Source: Anderseniella sp963700885 (GTDB taxonomy: Bacteria > Pseudomonadota > Alphaproteobacteria > Rhizobiales > Aestuariivirgaceae). From it: a stretch of DNA of 64,000 nucleotides. The position numbers were made by a program, and so were the translations under genes. The DNA is taken from the NCBI GenBank assembly GCA_963700885.1, contig CAVOZJ010000038.1, forward strand, positions 124,001 through 188,000. Reading direction: 5' to 3'. Under the pieces are notes generated by a model that made no database searches, was not told where the DNA came from, and worked only from the letters and a program-made list of their open reading frames with translations. This document shows positions 18,217 to 25,971 of the stretch, one piece after another. How positions within the stretch are numbered: position 1 is the first letter of the stretch; each line of letters opens with the position of its first letter.

Positions 18217-20932
18217 ACGGAGTATCCTCAAATACACCTGGCTTCATTCGCGACAGGCCCAGATCTGGATACTGCTGATGGTCCTGCTGTCCATGCCGAC
18301 CTACTTCATGTCGCTGGACTTGCCAAAGCAGATCGTAAACGGGCCCATACTGGGGCAGGGATTTGAAACTGCCGGCGTTGCACAGACATTTATGAAGCTC
18401 AGCTGGACTATTGCGGGCGAAGAATGGGTGCTTTTCAATGGTTTTCAGCTTGAACGCCTGCAAATGCTGTTCGCTTTGTCGGGCACGTTCCTGACATTGA
18501 TAATCGTGAACGGCCTGTTCAAATTCTATATCAATACCTACAAGGGCAGACTCGGCGAACGTATGCTGCGGCGCATTCGCTTTTCTTTGATAGACCGCCT
18601 GTTGCGGTTTCCTGTGCGTGCCTTCCGGCGGATAAAGTCATCCGAAATTGCCAGCATGGTGAAGGACGAGGTCGAGCCAATTGGCGGTTTCATGGGGGAT
18701 GCGTTCGTGCAACCCCTGTTGTTGGGCGGTCAGGCCATCACGGCCATGACGTTCATCATGGTTCAAAACGTGTATCTGGGCCTGATTGCCATATTCATGA
18801 TCGGCATCCAGTTCGTCATTATTCCCCGGATGCGTCGTCATCTGATCCGGCTTGGCAGGGAACGCCAGATAACGGCACGCAAGCTGGCTGGCCGTGTTGG
18901 CGAGATTGTCGACGGTATCACGCATGTGCATGTTAATGACACCTCGCATTATGAACGTGCAGACATATCCAGCCGGCTGGCCAGAATTTTCTATATTCGC
19001 TATGAACTTTTTCAGCGCAAATTCTTCACAAAGTTCCTCAATAACCTGCTCGCGCAGATAACGCCTTTCCTGTTTTACGTTGTTGGTGGTTACTTTGCAC
19101 TGCAGGGGAGAATTGACGTTGGACAGCTGGTGGCAGTGATAGCTGCCTACAAGGACCTGCCGTCGCCGATCAAGGAACTGATCGATTGGGACCAGCAGCG
19201 ATTGGACGTAGAGGTCAAATTCAGCCAGGTGGTGGAACAGTTTGATATGGAGGACATACTCGACGAGAACCTGCAGGCATTGCCGGATGATATCGTTGAG
19301 CCTCTGGCATTTCCGATTGAAGTTCACGGACTGACTGTAACCGATGACACCGGGACAACCCTGTTGAACCGGGCCCGCCTGACAATTGCTGCAGGTACAA
19401 GTCTGGCAGTTGTGGGACCGTCAAACTCAGGTGCTGATGTTCTGGCTGACACGATTGTCAGACTATACATACCGGACAGCGGGTCAGTCAGTTTTGGTGG
19501 CAGGGATTTGTTAGAAATGGGCGAAAGCGCCATCGGCCGGCGGGTTGGCTATGCCGCCAGCGATATTTTTCTGGCGCAAGGCAGTTTGCGCGACGCCCTG
19601 CTGTACGCGTTGAAACATCAACCCGTCTCTGATCGGACCTACGAGGGTCCGGATGAACTGACCCGCCAGAGCTTCATCAGGGAAGCGAACATTACATCCA
19701 ACAGCAGTCTGGACATCGATGCGGACTGGCTGGGCATCGGCAACAACCTTGCCGAAAACGGCGAAGTCCAGATGTTTCATCAACGCCTGGTTGATGTTAT
19801 GGTTGCAGCTGGCCTGGAAGACGATGTGTTCAACCTTGGCCTGCGCGGCGAAGTTGATCCAAACAAGAACCCGCACTTTGCGGATAGTATTCTCAATGCT
19901 CGCAAAGCACTGAGGTCTCGCATAGACGAATTGAAATTATCCGACCTTGTCGAGTTGTTTGACCCTCAACAGTATGCTGAGCAGGCCACAATTGGTGAAA
20001 ACCTTCTGTTCGGCACACCGGTGGGAGATGAATTCGCTCCACAAAACCTGGCGGCAAATGAATATCTTCGCGCGGTTTTGCGAAATGCCGGTCTTGAGGA
20101 TGTGCTGGTGAACAAGGGCATCGAGCTTGCCGAGACCACTATTGGGCTGTTTCAGGACCTGCCGCCAGACCACGAGTTTTTCAACCAGATAACCTTCATG
20201 GACGCAGAACGTCTGCCCGAATATTCAGCACTGCTGAAGCGGGCAAAACAGGTTGGTGCGTCTGCGCTGACACCCGATGAACGCTACATGCTGATAGAAC
20301 TTACGTTCTCGTATGTCGAACCCCAGCACCGTATGGGGCTGATTGATGATGAACTGAAAAACCGCATTCTGGATGCTCGCAACAGCTTCAAGACCGGATT
20401 ACCGGAAAACCTTGCTGATACAATCAGCTTTTATGATCCCGAAACGTACAATGCGGCAGCGTCAGTTCAGGACAACCTGCTGATGGGTCGTGTTACACAC
20501 GGAATAGCAAGAGGGCCGCAGCGTGTATTTGACGCCATGTCGACGACTTTGCAAAAAATGGAGTTGCGCGATGAAATTCTTGATCTGGGGCTCGATTTTG
20601 ACATCGGCTCTGCCGGTAAGCGGCTGAGTTCCGTGCAGCGGCAAAAGCTTGGTCTGGCAAGAGCCCTCATCAAACAGCCTGATCTTCTGGTGCTCAACAG
20701 ACCGCTCAGTGCACTGGATGGCCGTCAGCGAGCGGCAATTGTGAGCAACGTAATGAAATACCTGGCGCGGCAACCGAACAAACCCGCCGTGATATGGGTT
20801 TTGTCGGATGCAGCGCTTGCATCGGAATTTGATGAGATATGTATAATGGCAGGTGGTAAAATACTCGAAACGGGCAAACGAGAGACACTGGCGAACAGTG
20901 GTGGTGCCTATTCAAAAATGCTGGCAGAGTAG
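18197..20932 (+). CDS. ABC exporter-like protein with a degenerate, enlarged nucleotide-binding domain
   Basis: The 911-residue protein has an ABC type-I exporter membrane domain (about residues 20-350, six helices) and then an NBD-like region from about 373 to 911. The NBD has lost its catalysis: Walker A is GPSNSGAD (407-414) without Lys or Ser/Thr, the signature is LSSVQ (810), Walker B is LLVLNRPLSALD with Asn-Arg in place of Asp-Glu (834-835), and the switch His is absent (WVLSDA, 867-872). About 395 residues separate Walker A from the signature, against about 110 normally. The ENxLFG-like segment appears three times (462-471, 597-606, 755-764). It overlaps the gene before it and lies 32 bases before a cNMP-binding protein. 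It cannot be a normal ATP-driven pump by these motifs; role unknown. ATG 18209 is an alternative start. Confidence 0.85.
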   Translation: MRRPMLERSILKYTWLHSRQAQIWILLMVLLSMPTYFMSLDLPKQIVNGPILGQGFETAGVAQTFMKLSWTIAGEEWVLFNGFQLERLQMLFALSGTFLTLIIVNGLFKFYINTYKGRLGERMLRRIRFSLIDRLLRFPVRAFRRIKSSEIASMVKDEVEPIGGFMGDAFVQPLLLGGQAITAMTFIMVQNVYLGLIAIFMIGIQFVIIPRMRRHLIRLGRERQITARKLAGRVGEIVDGITHVHVNDTSHYERADISSRLARIFYIRYELFQRKFFTKFLNNLLAQITPFLFYVVGGYFALQGRIDVGQLVAVIAAYKDLPSPIKELIDWDQQRLDVEVKFSQVVEQFDMEDILDENLQALPDDIVEPLAFPIEVHGLTVTDDTGTTLLNRARLTIAAGTSLAVVGPSNSGADVLADTIVRLYIPDSGSVSFGGRDLLEMGESAIGRRVGYAASDIFLAQGSLRDALLYALKHQPVSDRTYEGPDELTRQSFIREANITSNSSLDIDADWLGIGNNLAENGEVQMFHQRLVDVMVAAGLEDDVFNLGLRGEVDPNKNPHFADSILNARKALRSRIDELKLSDLVELFDPQQYAEQATIGENLLFGTPVGDEFAPQNLAANEYLRAVLRNAGLEDVLVNKGIELAETTIGLFQDLPPDHEFFNQITFMDAERLPEYSALLKRAKQVGASALTPDERYMLIELTFSYVEPQHRMGLIDDELKNRILDARNSFKTGLPENLADTISFYDPETYNAAASVQDNLLMGRVTHGIARGPQRVFDAMSTTLQKMELRDEILDLGLDFDIGSAGKRLSSVQRQKLGLARALIKQPDLLVLNRPLSALDGRQRAAIVSNVMKYLARQPNKPAVIWVLSDAALASEFDEICIMAGGKILETGKRETLANSGGAYSKMLAE

Positions 20933-20964
20933 CAGTAGCGATCTGCGCCAACCGGGAGAAAGCA

Positions 20965-21432
20965 ATGGCGCTCAATGATGAAGTCGAAATGCTTGGCAAT
21001 GTGTCACTGTTTGCCGGGCTACAGCCCAGCCAGCTCAAATTGCTGGCATTTACTTCGCAACGCCTGACGTTCGCCGAAGGTGATATGTTGTTCAGTCAGA
21101 ATGACTCCGGCGATGCCGCCTATGTTGTGTTGCGAGGTACTGCTGAAGTTATCGTTGAAATCAACGGAAGTGATGTGGTCGTGGCAACGCTGGAGAAGAA
21201 TGCAATTATTGGTGAAATCGCCATTTTGTGCGACGTGCCGCGAACCGCCAGCGTGCGTGCGGCAACCCGACTGGAAACGCTTTGCATCGAAAAGGAGCAA
21301 TTGCTCAAACTGTTGAAAGAGTTTCCTGCCATGGCGATTGATCTGATGAAAGTGCTGGCTGAGCGGTTGGCTGCAACGACGGCAGCGTTGTCTGAAGCGC
21401 GGGCTGAACTGAACAAATTGTCGGCAGGTTAG
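20965..21432 (+). CDS. stand-alone cyclic-nucleotide-binding (CAP_ED) domain protein
   Basis: The 155 residues are one cNMP-binding beta-barrel. LFAGLQPSQLKLLAFTSQRLTFAEGDMLFSQNDSGDAAYVVLRG begins it, and the phosphate-binding cassette is GEIAILCDVPRTASVRA, with the Glu and Arg used for cAMP contact. A C-terminal helix follows (MAIDLMKVLAERLAATTAALSEARAELNKL), but no helix-turn-helix or kinase/channel domain, so it is not a CRP regulator. It lies 32 bases after the degenerate ABC gene and 9 bases before a flavin hydroxylase gene. It may be a soluble cAMP-sensing partner of the ABC protein; the cyclase at 5235 could supply the signal. That pairing is inference. Confidence 0.88.
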   Translation: MALNDEVEMLGNVSLFAGLQPSQLKLLAFTSQRLTFAEGDMLFSQNDSGDAAYVVLRGTAEVIVEINGSDVVVATLEKNAIIGEIAILCDVPRTASVRAATRLETLCIEKEQLLKLLKEFPAMAIDLMKVLAERLAATTAALSEARAELNKLSAG

Positions 21433-21441
21433 TCGCACCCC

Positions 21442-22581
21442 ATGCGGATCAAAATAGTGGGAGCCGGTCCGGCCGGGCTATATGCGGCCATTTTGCTCCG
21501 GCGGGCGCGTCCTGACATAGAGATTTCCATTTTTGAACAAAACATTTCTGACGCAACCTTCGGGTTTGGCGTGGTGTTTTCCGACCAGGCGTTGGGATTC
21601 TTGCGCGAAGATGACCCGGAAACAGCAGCGTTGGTTGAACCGCACATGCAACGCTGGCGCGATCTTGAAGTGATACACAATGGTGTACGCATTGTGATCG
21701 ACGGTGTCGGATTTGCCGCTATCGGGCGGCTCGAATTGCTGCAGCTGTTACAACAACGCGCTATCCAGCTTGGTATCAATCCAGAGTACGGATGCCGCTT
21801 GGACTCTGTTGACGGACTTGGCGAGGCTGATCTGATCATCGGGGCTGATGGCGTCAACTCGATTGTGAGGACATTTTCGGCGGAAGAATTTGGAGAACGG
21901 GTCGAAATCCTCTCCAACCGATTTATCTGGTTTGGCGCGATGCGCGGGTTTGATGCCCTTACGCAGAATTTTATTGATACCCGACTGGGTAAATTCAATG
22001 CTCATCATTATCGTTATCAGGCAGACCGCAGCACTTTTATCATAGAAACTACTGATGCCACCTGGCGCGAAGCCGGTTTTGCAAAGCTTGATGGAGAAAC
22101 TACACGCAACGTGTGTGAAGAATTGTTTTACGAAGTTCTGGGCGGCGCAAGACTGGTGGACAACAATTCTGTCTGGAGACAGTTTCCCAACCTAAGTTGC
22201 GAACGGTATTTCTGCGGCAACAGGGTTCTGGTGGGAGATGCGCTGCATACAGCTCACTTCTCTATCGGATCAGGCACCAGACTGGCGCTGGAAGACGTGG
22301 CCTCTTTGGTAGGCGCCTTGAAGTCCACCAGATGGGACCTGCCGTCCGGCCTGGCACTGTATCAGGAGATCCGCAAGCCTGCTCTGCAAAAGATCATCAA
22401 GGCTGCAACCAGATCAGCTCTTTGGTATGAATTGTTTGATGAACATATGGTTCTCGATCCCCTGCGATTTGCACTTAGCTATATCCAGCGCGCAGGCCGG
22501 ATCGATGCCAGTAAACTGCGCTGCTTTGCCCCAGGATTTTTTGCGCAACTTGAAGCCAACGGCATTTCACTGTCTATTTGA
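21442..22581 (+). CDS. FAD-dependent monooxygenase resembling the hydroxylase domain of salicylyl-CoA 5-hydroxylase
   Basis: The 379-residue flavoprotein begins RIKIVGAGPAGLYAAILLRR (FAD Rossmann, GxGxxG). It continues with TFGFGVVFSDQALGFLREDDPE, LIIGADGVNSIVR and GDALHTAHFSIGSGTRLALEDVASL. These segments match the N-terminal hydroxylase half of SdgC-type salicylyl-CoA 5-hydroxylases and the related 2-aminobenzoyl-CoA monooxygenases. The C-terminal old-yellow-enzyme domain of those bifunctional proteins is absent. The reaction expected is 5-hydroxylation of salicylyl-CoA to gentisyl-CoA with NAD(P)H and O2. The next gene, gentisate dioxygenase, fits as the following step. A CoA ligase and thioesterase are not in the window. 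Substrate is inferred. Confidence 0.78.
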   Translation: MRIKIVGAGPAGLYAAILLRRARPDIEISIFEQNISDATFGFGVVFSDQALGFLREDDPETAALVEPHMQRWRDLEVIHNGVRIVIDGVGFAAIGRLELLQLLQQRAIQLGINPEYGCRLDSVDGLGEADLIIGADGVNSIVRTFSAEEFGERVEILSNRFIWFGAMRGFDALTQNFIDTRLGKFNAHHYRYQADRSTFIIETTDATWREAGFAKLDGETTRNVCEELFYEVLGGARLVDNNSVWRQFPNLSCERYFCGNRVLVGDALHTAHFSIGSGTRLALEDVASLVGALKSTRWDLPSGLALYQEIRKPALQKIIKAATRSALWYELFDEHMVLDPLRFALSYIQRAGRIDASKLRCFAPGFFAQLEANGISLSI

Positions 22582-22616
22582 GGCATCAATCTGACCAATT
22601 GGAGTGAGACTGGCAA

Positions 22617-23663
22617 ATGGCACAAGCATCAACTTCAAACACTGCAGAACGTGAAGCATTCTACAAGGCCATCGAACCGGAAAGCATGACCGCATTATGG
22701 TCTGTGATGGGCGCGATAATTACACCGGAACCAAGGAGTGAATGTGTGCCTTTCATGTGGCGCTACGAGAAGGTTCGCTCCCGGTTGCTGCAAGCGGGCA
22801 ACCTGATCTCGGCGAAGGAAGCCGAACGCCGGGTGCTGATCCTGGAAAATCCCGGATTGAAAGGGACTTCAAAATGCACAACCTCACTGTATTGCGGTGT
22901 GCAACTGGTGATGCCTGGCGAAGTAGCGCCAGCCCACCGGCACACCCAGTCGGCACTGCGATTTGTGCTGGAGGCATCGGGCGGTCATACTGCTGTCGGC
23001 GGCGAAAAGACGGACATGCACTATGGTGATTTTGTCATAACACCGAACTGGGAATGGCACGACCATGGCAACGACAGCGCGGATCCGGTTTTCTGGCTGG
23101 ATGGGCTGGATATTCCACTGGTGCAGTTTCTTGATGCCTCTTTCGCAGAAGGCTTCGGCGAAGACCGGCAGCCGATCAGCAAGCAACCGGGAGACTCCAA
23201 TGCACGTTATGGAGCGAACATGCTGCCGCTTGGCTACGAGAAGGTGACGCCAACATCCCCGATTTTCAACTACCCCTACGAACGCTCGCGTGAGGCGCTG
23301 GAGCAGATGCGGCGTCAGGAGGAGTGGGACCCGTGTCATGGCCTTAAAATGCGCTATGTCAATCCGGTGGACGGTGGCTGGGCGATGCCGACGATCGGCA
23401 CTTGCCTGCAACTTTTGCCGAAGGGGTTTACCTCGCAGGCCTATCGCTCGACCGACGCAACGGTATTCGTCGGTGCTGAGGGCGGGGGCCGCATGATTGT
23501 TGATGGTGAGGTGTTTGACTGGTTGCCGCGCGATGTGGTTGTTGTACCGTCCTGGCGCGAAGTCATACATGAAGTATCCGGGGACGCAGTGCTGTTCAGT
23601 TATTCCGACCGGCCGGTGCAGGAAAAATGCGGCCTGTGGCGGGAGCGGCGTGGAAACAGCTGA
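22617..23663 (+). CDS. gentisate 1,2-dioxygenase
   Basis: The 348-residue bicupin protein has the family's iron site in PAHRHTQSALRFVLE (H107, H109) and WEWHDHGN (H148, H150). Typical segments are LYCGVQLVMPGEVAPAHRH and a second cupin near FVGAEGGGRMIVDGEVFDWLPRDVVVVPSW. It cleaves gentisate between C1 and C2 to maleylpyruvate in the cytoplasm. It sits 35 bases after the salicylyl-CoA hydroxylase-like gene in the same direction. Maleylpyruvate isomerase and fumarylpyruvate hydrolase genes are not seen nearby. The GST at 62533 is not an obvious isomerase candidate. Confidence 0.92.
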   Translation: MAQASTSNTAEREAFYKAIEPESMTALWSVMGAIITPEPRSECVPFMWRYEKVRSRLLQAGNLISAKEAERRVLILENPGLKGTSKCTTSLYCGVQLVMPGEVAPAHRHTQSALRFVLEASGGHTAVGGEKTDMHYGDFVITPNWEWHDHGNDSADPVFWLDGLDIPLVQFLDASFAEGFGEDRQPISKQPGDSNARYGANMLPLGYEKVTPTSPIFNYPYERSREALEQMRRQEEWDPCHGLKMRYVNPVDGGWAMPTIGTCLQLLPKGFTSQAYRSTDATVFVGAEGGGRMIVDGEVFDWLPRDVVVVPSWREVIHEVSGDAVLFSYSDRPVQEKCGLWRERRGNS

Positions 23664-23675
23664 AACGGACCGAGG

Positions 23676-24842
23676 CTAAATGAGCTTGCTGCTGAGTCTC
23701 GTCAACATGGCAAGGCACTGGTCCAGCTGTTCAAGTTCCACAAATTCATCAGGTTTGTGGGCCTGCTCGATGGAGCCTGGGCCGCACACTACAGCCGGGA
23801 TGCCAATTTGCTGAAACAGACCGGCTTCAGTTCCGAAACACACGAAATCCGTCTGGTTGGCGCCGGTGAGTTCAGACACCAGTCTTACGGCTTCACTGCC
23901 GGGCATTTTTTCCAAACCATTCACTTCGCCCATGATATGGGTCACGATGTCCGCGTCGGGGTGAACAGCGCGCATGGCAGGCAGCAAATCCTGCTCGACA
24001 TGTTGCTGTATGCGTGCCTTGACGAAGTCAGCATCGCTGACCCGGACGGGCCGCATTTCCCATTCTACGCTGCACTTGTCGGCAATGACATTGTGGGCAA
24101 TACCGCCTCTTACGCTTCCCACCTGCAGGGTAGTGTATGGAGGATCGAACGGAGAATTTTCCGGGCACCTGGATGCCAGTTCCGGGCGCAATGACATTAG
24201 GTATCCAACATAACGTACGGCATATTCCACCGCACTTACTCCTGCATCCGGAACGGACCCGTGGCCTGCAAGTCCTGAAAACTCCACGGTGTACTCGTAG
24301 CAACCCTTGTGGCCCTCAATTATGCGCATCAGGGTTGGTTCACCTATGATGCAGGCAGATGGCTTCATGCCTATACCGCGCAGTTCCTTCACCAGGGCCC
24401 GAGCACCGAGACAGCCCGTTTCCTCGTCGTGGGTGAAGGCAAAATGCACGGGGCGGATCAGGGGCAGCCTGGAATAATGTTCAGCCATGGCCAGGCTGGC
24501 TGCAATAAAGCCCTTCATATCGCATGTGCCACGGCCAAACAGTTTGCCGTCCGCCTGGCGCATCTGAAACGGGTCTGATGTCCAGTCCTGGCCTTCCACG
24601 GGCACCACGTCGGAATGGCCAGACAAGACAATTCCGCCGTCGGTTTCCGGCCCAAGTGTTGCAAACAGGTTAGCCTTGGTACCGGTATCGTCCGGTGATA
24701 CGCGAACCTTTGCACCCAGTGCTTTGAGGTTTTCGGCGGCGAAGTCAATCAAAGCGAAATTACTGTCAGCGGAAATTGTCGGGAAAGCGATGAGTTTGTC
24801 CAACAAGTCGACGGTGTATTGAAGCTGGGAGTGCGCCATCAT
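23676..24842 (-). CDS. argE: acetylornithine deacetylase (M20 peptidase family)
   Basis: The 388-residue protein is a full-length M20 amidohydrolase. Metal-binding segments are LSGHSDVVPVEGQDW, GRGTCDMKGF and THDEETGCLGA; the dimerisation domain includes AGHGSVPDAGVSAVEYAVRYV, and the last ligand region is FGTEAGLFQQIGIPAVVCGPGS. It hydrolyses N2-acetylornithine to ornithine in arginine synthesis, in the ArgE form common in alphaproteobacteria. M20 enzymes are broad, so another acylated amino acid is possible. It converges with the gentisate dioxygenase gene (12-base gap) and is not operonic with it. Confidence 0.85.
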   Translation of the reverse strand: MMAHSQLQYTVDLLDKLIAFPTISADSNFALIDFAAENLKALGAKVRVSPDDTGTKANLFATLGPETDGGIVLSGHSDVVPVEGQDWTSDPFQMRQADGKLFGRGTCDMKGFIAASLAMAEHYSRLPLIRPVHFAFTHDEETGCLGARALVKELRGIGMKPSACIIGEPTLMRIIEGHKGCYEYTVEFSGLAGHGSVPDAGVSAVEYAVRYVGYLMSLRPELASRCPENSPFDPPYTTLQVGSVRGGIAHNVIADKCSVEWEMRPVRVSDADFVKARIQQHVEQDLLPAMRAVHPDADIVTHIMGEVNGLEKMPGSEAVRLVSELTGANQTDFVCFGTEAGLFQQIGIPAVVCGPGSIEQAHKPDEFVELEQLDQCLAMLTRLSSKLI

Positions 24843-24930
24843 TTATGCTCGTACCCGTGTTGTGTGTCACAGCGCTTCATGACAGCATGATATGGGGAAT
24901 TGTCAAACTGCGAATTTCAGGAGATTGATC

Positions 24931-25275
24931 ATGGGCAATGTGGATATCGCCTATCTTTTTACATCGATCGAAGGCCGGATCAGCAGGCAACAGTGGTGGG
25001 TTGGGGTCGGAATTCTGTTCGGCATATGGCTAATTAGCGCAGTTCTCCTGGGACGGGACGGATTGATACCGTTCATCATTGGCATTCTCATCGGGCTCGC
25101 AGGCATCATGCTGCACATAAAACGATGCCATGACCGCGACAAGTCGGGCTGGTGGTGCCTCTTGCTGCTCGTTCCGGTTGTCAATTTCATATGGGCCATT
25201 ATTGATCTCGGCATATTGCCGGGTAGCATTGGGGCCAACAGATTTGGTCCTGATCCAGACGCTCCGAACGGGTAA
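24931..25275 (+). CDS. DUF805 membrane protein
   Basis: The 114-residue protein has the DUF805 layout: LFTSIEGRISRQQWWVGVGILF before the first helix, two or three more helices, and the conserved RCHDRDKSGWWCLLLLVPVVNFIWAI. It is an inner-membrane protein of unknown role. The frame is open from 24892, but ATG 24931 follows a CAGGAGA ribosome-binding site and gives the usual N-terminus MGNVDIAYLF, so the shorter form is chosen. It stands alone between argE and the TetR promoter. Confidence 0.88.
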   Translation: MGNVDIAYLFTSIEGRISRQQWWVGVGILFGIWLISAVLLGRDGLIPFIIGILIGLAGIMLHIKRCHDRDKSGWWCLLLLVPVVNFIWAIIDLGILPGSIGANRFGPDPDAPNG

Positions 25276-25285
25276 CCAAAGTTGC

Positions 25286-25340
25286 TTGACTTTACGTCGA
25301 CTATACCGTGTAATTTAACATGCGTTCATTTAATTAGAGA
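25286..25340 (+). promoter_or_regulatory. candidate promoter and imperfect palindrome before the TetR/liu operon
   Basis: A TTGACT -35-like hexamer at 25286 is followed by AT-rich sequence with TATACC (25302) and TAATTT (25311); the spacing to the latter is a long 19 bases. An imperfect inverted repeat centred near 25323 (AATTTAACATG...TTCATTTAATT) overlaps it and could bind the TetR protein encoded downstream. It is placed directly before the TTG start at 25348, so the longer open frame from 25282 would put coding sequence over the promoter. Confidence 0.4.
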
Positions 25341-25347
25341 GATTGAT

Positions 25348-25971
25348 TTGGCGCGAACTACCGGGAGTATCGGCACAGAAACGGCTCAGCGAATTCGCTC
25401 GGCAGCCGAGCGGTTGTTTGCCGCACGAGGTTTCGCAGCCGTATCGATGCGCGATATTGCAGGTGCAGTCGGGGTGCAGGCTGCAGCACTTTACAATCAT
25501 TTCTCCAACAAGCAGGCATTGCTTGAAAGTTTGCTGGCTTCTCACATGGAGGGTCTGATTGCCGCGTGGAATGCGGAGGCCTGCGCTGAAGAGGGCGCCG
25601 GCAAAGCGTTGGAGCGGTTTGCCCGATTTCACATTCGCTATCACGTTGGCCGGTCTGATGCAGTTTTCATTTCCTATATGGAACTACGCAACCTGGAACC
25701 GGCCAATTTTCGGCGGATAGAGAATTTGAGAAAAGCCTATGAAGCGTTTGTTGTCGGAATTCTGGAAGAAGGCCAGGCCAGCGGTGAGTTTGATCTGATT
25801 GATACACGCATATCGGCGATGGCCATTATTGCAATGCTGACCGGTGTAAACACCTGGTACAGAACGCGCGGGCGGCTTGCCCTGCCGGAAATAGAAGACA
25901 TCTATACGAAAATGGTGCTGCGCTGTGCAGGCGTGCGGACAGAGGAGGCGTCATGTTTGGCAGCGGAATGA
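25348..25971 (+). CDS. TetR-family regulator, LiuQ-like by context
   Basis: About 207 residues. The N-terminal helix-turn-helix is typical TetR: RIRSAAERLFAARGFAAVSMRDIAGAVGVQAAALYNHFSNKQALLESLL. The rest is a helical ligand domain. No ATG fits; TTG 25348 has an AGAGAG stretch upstream and yields the normal TetR length ahead of the HTH. The gene overlaps isovaleryl-CoA dehydrogenase by 19 bases, so it leads the leucine operon. LiuQ-type TetR proteins are known to control leucine/isovalerate genes in proteobacteria; the assignment here is by position. A CoA thioester is the probable ligand. Confidence 0.8.
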   Translation: MARTTGSIGTETAQRIRSAAERLFAARGFAAVSMRDIAGAVGVQAAALYNHFSNKQALLESLLASHMEGLIAAWNAEACAEEGAGKALERFARFHIRYHVGRSDAVFISYMELRNLEPANFRRIENLRKAYEAFVVGILEEGQASGEFDLIDTRISAMAIIAMLTGVNTWYRTRGRLALPEIEDIYTKMVLRCAGVRTEEASCLAAE

